54,884 bases of DNA, taken from assembly GCF_945956965.1 (NCBI RefSeq), contig NZ_CAMFJS010000033.1:1-54884 (forward strand), given 5' to 3'. This stretch comes from an uncultured Roseateles sp. GTDB taxonomy: Bacteria > Pseudomonadota > Gammaproteobacteria > Burkholderiales > Burkholderiaceae_C. The notes beneath the pieces were generated by a model, which was given only the letters and a program-made list of their open reading frames with translations, searched no databases and was not told where the DNA came from. Positions within the stretch are counted from its first letter, which is position 1; every line of letters starts with the position of its first letter. The translations under genes and the position numbers were made by a program. Below are positions 15,795-25,137 of the stretch, piece by piece.

Positions 15795-15822
15795 GGGCTC
15801 AGGCCTCAGGCCTCAGGCCAGC
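15784..15822. terminator. Possible bidirectional terminator of CAGGCCT repeats
   Basis: GGCCTGA, a four-base loop and TCAGGCC form a 7-bp stem that includes the stop codon of the upstream gene, followed by two more CAGGCCT copies. The position between converging genes suggests termination in both directions; there is no T-run. Confidence 0.4.
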
Positions 15823-15837
15823 CTGGCAGCGATCAAC

Positions 15838-17235
15838 TCACTGGCCCAGGCCTTGCAAGGCCAGTGCGGCTTTTAGGGCTTCAAAGCAGCGCGCGTCAAT
15901 GGCGGTGCCTACCGTCTCGCCCATGATCTCCAGCGTCTTGGGGATGGGCACGGCGCCGCGATAAGGCCGCTCGGCGGAGATGGCGTCAAAGATGTCGGCC
16001 GTGGTGATGATGCGGGTTTCCAGGCTGATGTCGGCACCCATCAAACCCTTGGGATAGCCTGCACCGTCCAGTCGCTCATGGTGGGCGGCGGACACACGGG
16101 CCAGCTCCGCGAAGGGCTTGATGCGACCCAGAATCGCCTCGGTGTACTGGGCGTGCAGCTTGACCTGACCCCACTCCTCTTCATCGAGCTTGCCGGGCTT
16201 GTCCAGAATCGCATTGCTCACGCCCAGCTTGCCCACGTCATGCAACAAGGCGCCGCGCTTGAGCCAGCGCCGGCGGCCCGCATCCAGGCCTAGGCTCGCG
16301 GCGATGGCGTCCACATACTGCGCCACGCGCATGCTGTGGCCGCTGGTGAAGGGGCTTTTCGAGTCAACCACCTGGCCGAAGGCGGCGGCAATATCGTCCA
16401 GATAGTCGTCATCCAGCGGCAGGCGCTGATTGCTGGGCTCCAGGGCCAGCACCATGGCTTCAATGTCGGGCGACTCCATGCAGGACCAGAAGGCCTCGTC
16501 ACGGGCCAGGGACTGGAAGGCGACGCACAGCTCTGGGTCGAACCAGGTGCCGGTGCGGGCCGACACTTCCTGCAGCGCAGCGGCTGGGCCATCGGCGGTG
16601 CGGAAAACGTCGATCACCTGGGACAGCAATGCAATGCGGGAGTAGAGCGGGATCTGCGGGCCCTTGAGGCCGCTGGGTTTGCCCAGGCCGTTCCAGTGCT
16701 CGTCGAGGCCGTGAATGCCATCGGCCACGGGCTCGGGGAAGCGCAGCTGGCGGGCGATGTCAGCGCCGCGCTGGCAGCGGGTTTGAATCAGCTCATGCGC
16801 GAGTTCCGGGCCGTTGCGCATGATGTTCATGATGGCGCGAAAGCGATCCGCCATGCCGGCATTCAAGCCCGTGTGGCTGAACACAAAGCGCAGCACTTGC
16901 GGCAGGCTGTCGCCCACGGTTTTGAAGTCGCGCTTGAACTGCAGATCGTCGGTCAGATACAGCTCGCAGATGCGCGCGGCATTGCTGCTGCAGCCCAGGT
17001 CTTTCAAAAGCAAGGTGTAGTACAGCTCCCAAAGCGCTTGCTCTTGCAGGCCGATGGCCTTGCCGATGTGCATGCCGATCCAGCAGCAGCGCACGCAATG
17101 GCCTTTGGGCTGGCCTTCGGTGATGTCCAGCGCGTGGCTGAGTGAGCCGATGAGCTCGGACAGAGTCAGGCCCATGTCGGCGTCATGCGCCTGCCCAGCT
17201 TGCCCAGGCTGCCCGCCGTGCGTGAGTCGTTCCAT
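15838..17235 (-). CDS. HD-GYP domain cyclic-di-GMP phosphodiesterase
   Basis: The 465-residue protein starts at ATG 17235, with GAGGAAGG about ten bases upstream. The frame stays open upstream to 18132 but there it only mirrors the OmpA-like gene. The C-terminal half holds the HD-GYP set: HSMRVAQYVDAIA, HDVGK (about 331), HHERLDGAGYPKGL (about 385) and ITTADIFDAI. These ligands bind metals for hydrolysis of c-di-GMP. The first 270 residues contain a second, HD-like helical region (KGHCVRCCWIGMHIGKAIGL ... LKDLGCSSNAARI) that seems to have lost the HD pair. Likely lowers c-di-GMP and favours motility over biofilm. Confidence 0.88.
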   Translation of the reverse strand: MERLTHGGQPGQAGQAHDADMGLTLSELIGSLSHALDITEGQPKGHCVRCCWIGMHIGKAIGLQEQALWELYYTLLLKDLGCSSNAARICELYLTDDLQFKRDFKTVGDSLPQVLRFVFSHTGLNAGMADRFRAIMNIMRNGPELAHELIQTRCQRGADIARQLRFPEPVADGIHGLDEHWNGLGKPSGLKGPQIPLYSRIALLSQVIDVFRTADGPAAALQEVSARTGTWFDPELCVAFQSLARDEAFWSCMESPDIEAMVLALEPSNQRLPLDDDYLDDIAAAFGQVVDSKSPFTSGHSMRVAQYVDAIAASLGLDAGRRRWLKRGALLHDVGKLGVSNAILDKPGKLDEEEWGQVKLHAQYTEAILGRIKPFAELARVSAAHHERLDGAGYPKGLMGADISLETRIITTADIFDAISAERPYRGAVPIPKTLEIMGETVGTAIDARCFEALKAALALQGLGQ

Positions 17236-17544
17236 CCCAGTCCTTCCTCGCTGCGTCACTCTTGCATTGATTCTCAGTGAGAACACGCCCTGGCTGGCCT
17301 TTTGGCCGCGCATGGCCTCGCGGACTGTGTGACTTGCAGCCGCGAATGCCGGGAATGCCACTGCCGCGCCAGCCACAGGGCCGCGTCCCCTGCCCTGGCG
17401 ACGCCGGATGCCCGCCGATTTGCGGGGCATCAACGCAAAGCGCTGAGATTGGTTTAGGCTCACAGCACCCGTACCAAACTGCGGAACATTGCGAGGCCAA
17501 AGCAGTCTTTCGGCCACTTCAACGTCCACTTTCAAGGGAAGCCC
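17236..17544. promoter_or_regulatory. Divergent intergenic region with 13-base palindrome
   Basis: This gene-free stretch separates the HD-GYP gene from the OmpA-like gene. TTCTCAGTGAGAA (17271-17283) is a perfect palindrome around a central G, 36 bases upstream of the HD-GYP start, and could be an operator. No clear -35/-10 pair was found for either gene. Confidence 0.4.
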
Positions 17545-18222
17545 ATGAATACAGATGCACGATCCTTCAAACGCTTGGTCCTGCCCACCACTTTGGCGTG
17601 CAGCCTGCTGCTCAGCGCCTGCGCCAATATGAGTGAAGAGCAAAAAGGCACAGCCACCGGCGCCGGCATCGGCGTGGCCGCTGGCGCCGTCTTGGGCGGG
17701 CTGATTGGCGGGCGCGATGGCGCCACCACCGGCGCCTTGCTGGGCGGCGCGGCGGGTGCTGTTGGCGGCAATATCTGGTCCAAGAAGATGGAAGCCAAGC
17801 GCCAGGCGATGGAGCAAGCCACCCAAGGCACCGGCGTGGAAGTGGCGCGCACGGCTGACAACCAGCTCAAGCTGCAAGTGCCCAGCGACATCTCCTTTGA
17901 CACCGGCCGCGCCGACCTCAAGCCCGAGCTGCGCACGGTGCTGGAACAGTTCGGCAACGGTCTGAGCAACGACCCCAGCTTGCGCGTGCGCGTGGTGGGC
18001 CACACCGACAGCACGGGCAACGACACTATCAACGACAAGCTCTCGGTGGAACGCGCCAACGCTGTCCGCAACTTCCTGGTGGACCGGGGCATCAGCCCGG
18101 GCCGGATTGAGGCCGCCGGCCGCGGCTCCCACGAGCCCATTGCCGACAACGCCAGCGCCGAGAACCGCGCCAAGAATCGCCGGGTGGAAATCTTCCTGCG
18201 GGAGCAGGACAAGCCGGCCTAA
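17545..18222 (+). CDS. OmpA-family outer-membrane lipoprotein (YiaD-like)
   Basis: The 225-residue product has a lipoprotein signal (TLACSLLLSAC, lipidated Cys26). Residues about 35-75 form a glycine-zipper segment (GAGIGVAAGAVLGGLIGG). The C-terminal OmpA domain starts near residue 110 with ISFDTGRADLKPE and includes VVGHTDSTGND, SVERANAVRNFL and ENRAKNRRVEIFL, whose Asp and Arg bind peptidoglycan. It would link outer membrane and cell wall. AAGGGA lies ahead of the ATG. The gene ends in a long hairpin. Confidence 0.92.
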   Translation: MNTDARSFKRLVLPTTLACSLLLSACANMSEEQKGTATGAGIGVAAGAVLGGLIGGRDGATTGALLGGAAGAVGGNIWSKKMEAKRQAMEQATQGTGVEVARTADNQLKLQVPSDISFDTGRADLKPELRTVLEQFGNGLSNDPSLRVRVVGHTDSTGNDTINDKLSVERANAVRNFLVDRGISPGRIEAAGRGSHEPIADNASAENRAKNRRVEIFLREQDKPA

Positions 18223-18225
18223 AGC

Positions 18226-18270
18226 AGCGGGAACCTCAGGGCGCGAAGCGATGCTTGCGCCCTGCCCGCT
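18226..18270. terminator. Bidirectional hairpin between converging genes
   Basis: CAGGGCGC (18237-18244) pairs with GCGCCCTG (18257-18264), extended inward by AAGC/GCTT and outward by GCGGG/CCCGC. It lies between the ends of the OmpA-like and MFS genes. Confidence 0.6.
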
Positions 18271-18307
18271 TGCCTACCAAGCCCGCCGCAGCCGGCCTTC
18301 GCTTCCG

Positions 18308-19513
18308 CTATTCCTGCGGCAGCTTGCGAATCACGCTGGCGGGCCATTGCGCCAGCACCAGCATGCCGGCCATCAGCCACATCGGCGCCGCAGCCAGCGT
18401 GACGCCCGCCAGCAGGCCGAAGCCCACCGGCATCGCAACGGTGGCGCTGTTGACCACCATCATGCGCAGACCCAGGGCCTGACCTTGGCGGTCCGCCGGC
18501 GTGACCTGATGCAGCAGCGATAAAGCCATGGGCTGCACCGAGCCCAGCGCCAGGCCCAGCACGGCCGAGCCCATCATCATGCCTGCCGCGCCCGGCAGCC
18601 AGGCATAGCCCAGCAGCATCACGGTGGCCAGCAGCATGGCGGCGCGCACCGCCTTCAATTCATCGAGCGATTCCGCGAAGCGCACGATGGCCAGGCGCAC
18701 ACAGGTGGCCGCCACCGCAAACGAGCCCAGCACCAGGCCGATCTGCGAGGCGCTCAAGCCCTTGGCATGGCCCACCACCGGCACCACAAAGCTGTGCGCA
18801 TCCCAGCTGGCCGACAGCACCACATTGACCAGCAGCAGATTGCGCAGCGCCGGCTCGCGCAGCAGGTCCCAGGCGGGCCGTGCCTTGCTGGCATGGCTGA
18901 CCGGCTTGGGCGGGTGGCGCGGCACTTTTTGCGCCAGCGCCCAGGCCAGCAGCGGCAAAACCAGCGCCAGCACAAAAGCGGCGCGAAAAGAGATGTGGTC
19001 AATCAAGAGCCCCGCCGCCACCGGCGCCAGTGCATTCGACAAAGCCGGCCCCAAAGCCACCCAGCTGAAAATGCGCTTGAGCTCGGAGGGCTCATCCGCC
19101 ATCAGCCCGGCCTCGCGCTGCAAGGCCACCGCAGCCACCGAAATGGCGCCGCCGCTGAGCAAGCAGCTGAAGGCAATGCTCCACAGCGACTGCCCCAGCA
19201 GGGCCACCACCGCGCCGGTGAAGGCCATCAAGACACCGATGCCCACTGGGCGGTGGAAACCGTGTTTATCGGCCTGCCGCCCGGCCCACAGCGAGAGCAC
19301 GATGGGCGCCATGGCAAAGAGGCTCAGCAAGACCCCCACCGTCCATTCGCCATAGCCTTGATTGAGCGTCCACAAGCTGGCCGCCACGCGGGTGACGGCC
19401 ATGCAGGCATGAACGGCCACCAGGGTGGCAATCAGCCAGGGGAAGGCACGGCGCAGGTAATGTGGCGGGGGGACGGCCCCGGCGCCGGGTTCAGCGGGAT
19501 CAGCTTGACTCAA
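18308..19513 (-). CDS. Major facilitator superfamily transporter
   Basis: The 401-residue protein has about twelve hydrophobic segments in two halves. The loop between helices 2 and 3 reads AGRQADKHGFHRPVGIG, the MFS motif A pattern, and a matching motif occurs in the second half. It is probably a drug or metabolite exporter; substrate is unknown. The start is TTG at 19513, whose last bases overlap the TGA stop of rmuC (TTGA), so translation is probably coupled. Pairing with rmuC has no obvious functional meaning. Confidence 0.85.
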   Translation of the reverse strand: MSQADPAEPGAGAVPPPHYLRRAFPWLIATLVAVHACMAVTRVAASLWTLNQGYGEWTVGVLLSLFAMAPIVLSLWAGRQADKHGFHRPVGIGVLMAFTGAVVALLGQSLWSIAFSCLLSGGAISVAAVALQREAGLMADEPSELKRIFSWVALGPALSNALAPVAAGLLIDHISFRAAFVLALVLPLLAWALAQKVPRHPPKPVSHASKARPAWDLLREPALRNLLLVNVVLSASWDAHSFVVPVVGHAKGLSASQIGLVLGSFAVAATCVRLAIVRFAESLDELKAVRAAMLLATVMLLGYAWLPGAAGMMMGSAVLGLALGSVQPMALSLLHQVTPADRQGQALGLRMMVVNSATVAMPVGFGLLAGVTLAAAPMWLMAGMLVLAQWPASVIRKLPQE

Positions 19514-21033
19514 ATGTCCGCCTCGTCTGCGCCGTCCAGCGCGTCAGCAGGCAAACCGAGCTTGAGCAGCTTGCTGGCCGCCTCATCGGGCAGCGACTCC
19601 ACGCTGCGCAGCTGGCGCGTCATCGCGCGGGTGCGGGTTTCGGCCTGGTCGATGGTGTTGCTGGCTTCTTGCAGCTTCTTCTTGGTCTTGGCCAGCACAT
19701 CGCCGAACTTTCCGAACTCGGTCTTCACCGCGCCCAGCACCTCCCAGACCTCGGCCGAGCGCTTCTCCAGCGCCAGGGTGCGGAAGCCCATTTGCAAGCT
19801 GGTCAGCGTGGCCAGCAAGGTGGTGGGGCCCACCAGCATCACCTTGTGCTCGCGCTGCAGGCTTTCCACCAAGCCGGGGCGGCGCAGGGCTTCGGCGTAC
19901 AGGCCTTCGGTGGGCACGAAGAGCATGCCGAAATCGGTAGTGTGCGGCGGGGCGATGTACTTCTCGCGAATGGTCTTGGCCTCGGCACGCAAGCGCAGTT
20001 CGATGGCTTTGGAGGATGCCTCGACGCCGGCCACATCGGCGCGGTCTTGCGCTTCAAGCAGGCGCTCGTAGTCTTCACGCGGGAACTTGGCGTCGATGGG
20101 CAGCCACAGGGGCGCGCCGTCTTCGCGCTGGCCCGGCAGGGCAATCGCGAACTCAACCCGCTCGCTGCTGCCGGGGATGGTGGCCACATTGCTGGCGTAC
20201 TGCTCGGGCGTGAACACCTGCTCCAGCAAGCCGGCCAGCTGCACCTCGCCGAAGATGCCGCGCGTTTTCACATTCGTCAGCACGCGGTTGAGCGAGCCCA
20301 CATCGCGAGCCAGGTTCTGCATCTCGCCCAGGCCTTTGTGCACCTGCTCCAGGCGGTCGGCCACTTGCTTGAAACTTTCGCCCAGGCGCTGTTCCAGCGT
20401 GGCGTGCAGCTTCTCGTCCACAGTGGCGCGCATCTGCTCGAGCTTTTTCTCGTTGTCTTGCTGGATCAGGCTCAGGCGTTGATCAACCGCCGTCTGCACC
20501 TGACTCAGGCGCTGCTCATTGCTGGCGGCCATGGCCTTGAGCTGCTCGTTGATGCTGACACCCAAACGCTGCAAGGCCTCGGTCTGCGCCTGGGTGCCGC
20601 GCAGGGCGGAGGCATCTTGCGCCTCGCGCGCCGCCAAGGCTTGGGCGGCAAAAGCCTGGGTGCTTTGCTGCAAGCCCTGGCTGAGGCCTTGCTGCAGGCT
20701 GGCCAGTTGCAGGCGGAAACTGTCGATCTGCTCGTTCTGGGTGCGGGCCACATCGCCGCCTTGGTTCAGCAAGGCTTGCTGGAACTGGCTGAGCGTTTGC
20801 AAAAGTTCCTGGCGCACGCTGGCATTGCTGCGGGTCAGCTCGTCACGCAACTCACGCTCTAGGCGTTCACTGGACGCCTGGACCACCGGGCTGAGTTGCT
20901 GGCTGAGCGTCTTGCCAGCCTCCTCCGCCGCAGCCCCGCTGCGTAGCTGCAATCGCAGACTCCAAACAAGGAGCAAGACCAAGGCCAGAACCAGAAGAAG
21001 AATCAGCAATTCAAAAATACTCATGTTTGCCAT
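19510..21033 (-). CDS. rmuC: DNA recombination protein RmuC
   Basis: The 507-residue protein begins with a membrane anchor (MSIFELLILLLVLALVLLLVWSL), continues as a long coiled coil rich in Gln, Glu and Leu (about residues 40-250) and then the RmuC nuclease-like domain with TRGIFGEVQLAGLLEQV, LWLPIDAKFPREDYERLLEA and TLLATLTSLQMGFRTLALEKRSAEV. RmuC limits inversions at short inverted repeats in E. coli. Start ATG 21033 (MANMSIF) fits better than an upstream in-frame codon; ATG 21024 is also possible. Confidence 0.93.
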   Translation of the reverse strand: MANMSIFELLILLLVLALVLLLVWSLRLQLRSGAAAEEAGKTLSQQLSPVVQASSERLERELRDELTRSNASVRQELLQTLSQFQQALLNQGGDVARTQNEQIDSFRLQLASLQQGLSQGLQQSTQAFAAQALAAREAQDASALRGTQAQTEALQRLGVSINEQLKAMAASNEQRLSQVQTAVDQRLSLIQQDNEKKLEQMRATVDEKLHATLEQRLGESFKQVADRLEQVHKGLGEMQNLARDVGSLNRVLTNVKTRGIFGEVQLAGLLEQVFTPEQYASNVATIPGSSERVEFAIALPGQREDGAPLWLPIDAKFPREDYERLLEAQDRADVAGVEASSKAIELRLRAEAKTIREKYIAPPHTTDFGMLFVPTEGLYAEALRRPGLVESLQREHKVMLVGPTTLLATLTSLQMGFRTLALEKRSAEVWEVLGAVKTEFGKFGDVLAKTKKKLQEASNTIDQAETRTRAMTRQLRSVESLPDEAASKLLKLGLPADALDGADEADI

Positions 21034-21283
21034 TGTCTCAGCCTGCCAGCCAAGCCGCCCGAATAAGGGCGATACAAGCGCACGGCGATCGGCGTCATGG
21101 CTGCCCGGTATGTTTGCAGCCGTGCGGGTGCACGTGCGTGCGGCCAAACAAAAATGACAAGATCTGCAAACTTTGCATTCAGAAACATGGCTTCTGTCCT
21201 CGCATCAGCCGCGAGCGCGTTGTCCTTCATAGCGATAGTCGCTAACCTCCGCGTTCCACTGTCATCCGGCCAGCTTGCCCGCC

Positions 21284-22828
21284 ATGCGTTTGCCCCTCAC
21301 TGCTGCCTTGTTCGCTTCCGTGCTCACCACTGGCTGCTTGGTGATGAGCGGCTGCGCCAATCCCGGCCCTACGGCCGTTCAGGCCTCTGTGCCCCTGGAC
21401 TATCCCTTGATCAACCGGCTGAGCTGGGGCGCCACCAGCAGCGCCGTGGAACGCGCTGCAGCGCAAGGCCTGCCCGGCTATTTACAAGCCCAACTTCACC
21501 CCAAAGGCGCCGCACTGTCCGGCGAGGCCCAGGCGCAGGTTGAGGCCATGAGCATCAGCAAAAAGTCTTTGCTGGATCTGGTGCAAGAGATGGAGCAAGG
21601 CCGCAAGAACGCGGACAGCATCAAAGACGACGAACAAAAGAAGGCGGCCCAGCAGGCCTATCAGCAAGACATGAACCGCCTGGCCCGCGAGGCGGCCAGC
21701 CGCCATCTCTTGCGGGCGCTGTATTCACCCCATCAGGTTCAGGAGCAAATGAGCTGGTTCTGGCTGAACCATTTCAGCGTCTTCCAGGGCAAGAGCAATC
21801 TGCGCGCCATGGTGGGGGACTATGAGGACAGCGCAATCCGCAGCCATGCCCTGGGCAAGTTCCGCGACTTGCTGGGTGCCGTGGCCACCCATCCGGCCAT
21901 GCTGCGCTATCTGGACAATGAGCAAAACGCGGTCGGCCGCATCAACGAAAACTTTGCCCGCGAGTTGATGGAGTTGCACACCCTGGGTGTGGACGGCGGC
22001 TACAGCCAGCGCGATGTGCAGGAGCTGGCGCGGGTCTTGACCGGCGTGGGCATCAATCTAAGCCCGGCCACGCCCGGCATGAAGAAGGACTTGCAAGGCT
22101 TTTATGTGCGCAAGGGCTTGTTCGAGTTCAACCCCGCCCGGCATGACTTCGGCGCCAAGACCTTGCTGGGCCAGCCCATCAAGGCGCAAGGCCTGGGCGA
22201 ACTCAACGAGGCGCTGGACCGCCTGGCCAGCCATCCGGCCACGGCCCGCTTCATCTGCCGCAAGCTGGCCCTGTTCTGGCTGAGCGATGAGCCGCCGCCG
22301 GCCTTGGTCAATCGCATGGCTCAAGCCTTCGGGGCTAACGGCGGGGATATTGCGGCCACGCTGGAGTTGCTATTCAGTTCCGCTGAGTTCACTCACCAGC
22401 CCGGTCCGCGCAAGTTCAAGGACCCGATGCGCTATGTAGTGTCCGCCGTGCGCCTGGCCTATGACCAAAAGCCGGTGCTCAATGTCGGCCCCATGCTCAA
22501 CTGGCTGAACCGCATGGGCGAGCCGCTCTACGGCCGACTGACGCCCGACGGCTACCCCTTGACCGGTAATGCCTGGAGCAGCCCCGGCCAAATGAGCACT
22601 CGCTTCGAAATTGCCAAGGCCATTGGCACGGGCAGCGCCGGATTGTTCAAGAGCGATGGGCCTCAGCCGCAAGAGAAAGCCGCCTTCCCGCAACTCGCCA
22701 ATGCGCTGTTTTACAAGTCCATCGCCCAAACCCTCAGCCCGGCCACCAAGCAGGCGCTTGAACAAGCCAATTCGCCGCAGGAGTGGAATGCCTTTCTGCT
22801 CTCATCGCCCGAATTCATGAGCCGCTGA
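21284..22828 (+). CDS. DUF1800 family exported lipoprotein
   Basis: The 514-residue protein starts at ATG 21284. The N-terminal signal contains two possible lipobox cysteines (LTTGC and VMSGC). The DUF1800 body shows INRLSWGATSSAVERAAAQGLPGYLQAQL, WFWLNHFSVFQGKSN, NENFARELMELHTLGVDGGYSQRDVQELARVLTGVG and RFICRKLALFWLSDEPP, all family hallmarks. Function is not established; family members are usually encoded beside DUF1501 proteins, as here with a 25-base gap, and the pair is thought to work outside the cytoplasm. The final segment EWNAFLLSSPEFMSR is also typical. Confidence 0.88.
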   Translation: MRLPLTAALFASVLTTGCLVMSGCANPGPTAVQASVPLDYPLINRLSWGATSSAVERAAAQGLPGYLQAQLHPKGAALSGEAQAQVEAMSISKKSLLDLVQEMEQGRKNADSIKDDEQKKAAQQAYQQDMNRLAREAASRHLLRALYSPHQVQEQMSWFWLNHFSVFQGKSNLRAMVGDYEDSAIRSHALGKFRDLLGAVATHPAMLRYLDNEQNAVGRINENFARELMELHTLGVDGGYSQRDVQELARVLTGVGINLSPATPGMKKDLQGFYVRKGLFEFNPARHDFGAKTLLGQPIKAQGLGELNEALDRLASHPATARFICRKLALFWLSDEPPPALVNRMAQAFGANGGDIAATLELLFSSAEFTHQPGPRKFKDPMRYVVSAVRLAYDQKPVLNVGPMLNWLNRMGEPLYGRLTPDGYPLTGNAWSSPGQMSTRFEIAKAIGTGSAGLFKSDGPQPQEKAAFPQLANALFYKSIAQTLSPATKQALEQANSPQEWNAFLLSSPEFMSR

Positions 22829-22853
22829 TCAGCTCAGCACGAAAAGGATCACC

Positions 22854-24038
22854 ATGCGCCGCCGCACGCTTTTAGCCGCCACCTTGGGCACGAGCTTGGG
22901 CGCCAGCCATCTGCTGGCGGCCGGGGCCAGCGCCTCGGCGCCCAAATTTTTGCTGGTCTTTCTACGCGGCGGCTATGACGCCGCCAGCCTGCTGGTGCCC
23001 AGCACCAGCAGCTTCTACTACGAGGTGCGCAAAGACATTGCCATTGCCCCGCCGTCCAACGAGCTCAGCGCTGCCCTGCCTCTCAACCAGGACTGGAGCT
23101 TGCACCCCGCCCTGCGAGAGAGTCTCTACCCGCTATTCAAGCGCGGCGAGTTGGTTTTTGTTCCCTTTGCCGGCACGGACGATTTGTCGCGCAGCCATTT
23201 TGAAACGCAGGACAGCATGGAGCTGGGTCAGCCCAGCAACGGCCGTAAGGACTATGGCTCTGGCTTTCTGAACCGTCTGGCTGGGGTGCTCAGCGGCAGC
23301 GCACCCATGGCCTTCACCGATCAGCTTCCCGTCATCTTTCAGGGCAGCGAGAAGGTCCCGAATACCGCGCTCAAAGCGCTGGCCAAACCCTCGGTGGACG
23401 CACGGCAAAGCGAGATCATTGCCGCCATGTACCGCGGCACGCCTTTAGCCGCGACGGTGCAAGAAGGCTTTACGCTGCGCCAGGAAGTGATGCGCGACCT
23501 GGCCGGCGAGATGCAGGCCGCCAGCCGCCAAGCCATCTCGGCCAAGGGCTTCGAGCTGGAGGCCCGGCGCATCGCCAAGCTGATGCGCGAAAACTTCAAT
23601 CTCGGCTTTGTCGATGTGGGTGGCTGGGACACTCATGTGGGCCAGGGTGCGGCCACCGGCTATCTGGCCAATCGTTTTGATGAGTTAGGCCAGGGCTTGG
23701 CCGGATTCGCCCAAGAGATGGGCAGCGCTTGGAAGAACACCACGGTCGTGGTGCTCAGCGAGTTCGGGCGCACCTTCAGGCAAAACGGCAACCGCGGCAC
23801 CGACCACGGCCATGGCACGGTGATGTGGGTGCTAGGCGGCGGCCTGCGCGGCCAAGGCATCGTGGGCGAGCAAGTGGCGGTGGAGCGCGCCAGCCTGTTT
23901 CAGGACCGCGACTTCCCCGTGCTCAACGATTACCGCGCGGTGCTGGGCGGCCTGTTTCAGCGACAGTACGGGCTGAGCGCGGCGCAACTGGCCCGGGTCT
24001 TTCCGGCTGCGAAAGCCAGGGATCTGGGTTTACTTTGA
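22854..24038 (+). CDS. DUF1501 family protein with Tat-like signal
   Basis: The 394-residue protein starts MRRRTLLAATLGTSLGASHL, a twin-arginine-type leader suggesting export of a folded protein. The body resembles the sulfatase/alkaline-phosphatase-like DUF1501 fold: FLLVFLRGGYDAASLLVP near the start, DDLSRSHFETQDSMELGQP in the middle, NLGFVDVGGWDTHVGQG and VVVLSEFGRTFRQNGNRGTDHGHGTVMWVLGGG toward the end, with Asp and His residues able to bind metal. AAAGGA precedes the start. It forms an operon with the DUF1800 gene. The reaction is unknown. Confidence 0.88.
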   Translation: MRRRTLLAATLGTSLGASHLLAAGASASAPKFLLVFLRGGYDAASLLVPSTSSFYYEVRKDIAIAPPSNELSAALPLNQDWSLHPALRESLYPLFKRGELVFVPFAGTDDLSRSHFETQDSMELGQPSNGRKDYGSGFLNRLAGVLSGSAPMAFTDQLPVIFQGSEKVPNTALKALAKPSVDARQSEIIAAMYRGTPLAATVQEGFTLRQEVMRDLAGEMQAASRQAISAKGFELEARRIAKLMRENFNLGFVDVGGWDTHVGQGAATGYLANRFDELGQGLAGFAQEMGSAWKNTTVVVLSEFGRTFRQNGNRGTDHGHGTVMWVLGGGLRGQGIVGEQVAVERASLFQDRDFPVLNDYRAVLGGLFQRQYGLSAAQLARVFPAAKARDLGLL

Positions 24039-24155
24039 TCAGCCCGCCGAGTTCGTGCCTTGCGGGCTCGCCTGCCAGACGGTCTCCTGCCTCAAGACCT
24101 GTAGGCCAGCCTCAGGTGCGCCGCAACGAGAAGGCGCGCCAAGCAAGCAATTCGC

Positions 24156-25124
24156 TCAAGGCGCATTCAACACCGTTGGCATCACGCCGCCGGTCAACGC
24201 GGCAATCAAGTTGTCGGCCGCCAGATTGCACATGGCGCGCCGCGTGGGCACCGAGGCGCTGGCGATATGGGGCGTCAAGACCACATTGTTGAGCGCCAGC
24301 AGGCGCGGATTCACCGTCGGCTCGCCCTCAAACACATCAAGGCCGGCCGCAGCCAAGCGGCCTTCACCCAAGGCCTGCGCCAAAGCGTTCTCGTCCACAA
24401 CGCCGCCCCGGGCGATATTGGTCAGCGTGGCTGTGCGCTTCATCAGCGCCAGTTCTGGGGCAGCAATCAGGTGGTGGGATTCAGGGGTGTAAGGCACAAC
24501 CAGAACCAAATGATCGGCCTGCGCTAAGAGCTCATCTTTGCTGACCCAGCGCGCGCCCAGCGGTGCTTCTTGTTCAGGGCTCAAGCGGCTGCGGTTGTGA
24601 TAGATCACCTTCATGCCAAAGCCCAGCGCGCCGCGCCGGGCAATGGCCTGGCCGATGCGGCCCATGCCCAGAATGCCAAGCGTGCTGCCGTGGATGTCTG
24701 CGCCGGCGAAGAGATCCACCCGCCATTGGGTCCAGTCGCCTCGGCGCAGGAAATGCTCGCTCTCGCTGATGCGGCGAGCGGCGGCCATCATCAAGGCAAA
24801 GCCGAAATCGGCCGTGGTTTCGGTCAGCACATCGGGCGCGTTAGACACTTTGACACCGCGCGCCGTGCAGGCCGCCACATCCACATTGTTGAAGCCCACG
24901 GTCATCAGGCACACCGCCTTCAGCTCCGGGCACGCGTCCAGCAACTCGGCGGTGATCTGCTCGGTGCCCGAGGCGAACAGGCCTTGCTTGTCGGCCAGGC
25001 GGCGCCGCAATTGGGCGGGTGTGAGCGGTTCGTTTTCGTCGTACCACTCCACCTCGAAATGCTCGCGCAGGCGCGCCACCACGTCGGGGAAAATGCGCCG
25101 TGCGATCAGGACTTTGGGCTTCAT
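24156..25124 (-). CDS. D-2-hydroxyacid dehydrogenase (glyoxylate/hydroxypyruvate reductase type)
   Basis: The 322-residue protein has the NAD(P)-binding Rossmann motif GILGMGRIGQAIA near residue 153 and the catalytic set Arg (NIARGGVVDE), Glu (GLDVFEGEP) and His (LTPHIASAS). KVIYHNRSRLSPEQEAPLGARWV after beta-2 carries Arg residues that usually favour NADPH. GhrB-type enzymes reduce glyoxylate and hydroxypyruvate. The ATG at 25124 is taken rather than the GTG three codons earlier. It is the last gene of the minus-strand run, 13 bases after the nitroreductase stop. Confidence 0.87.
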   Translation of the reverse strand: MKPKVLIARRIFPDVVARLREHFEVEWYDENEPLTPAQLRRRLADKQGLFASGTEQITAELLDACPELKAVCLMTVGFNNVDVAACTARGVKVSNAPDVLTETTADFGFALMMAAARRISESEHFLRRGDWTQWRVDLFAGADIHGSTLGILGMGRIGQAIARRGALGFGMKVIYHNRSRLSPEQEAPLGARWVSKDELLAQADHLVLVVPYTPESHHLIAAPELALMKRTATLTNIARGGVVDENALAQALGEGRLAAAGLDVFEGEPTVNPRLLALNNVVLTPHIASASVPTRRAMCNLAADNLIAALTGGVMPTVLNAP

Positions 25125-25137
25125 GCGTGGCACCCGT

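Noticed and set aside
17236-18132. N-terminal extension of the HD-GYP frame
   Set aside because: It runs antisense over the OmpA-like gene; ATG 17235 has a good ribosome binding site.
19462-20862. A 466-codon open frame on the plus strand
   Set aside because: It is the shadow of rmuC, rich in Gln, Leu and His without any domain pattern.
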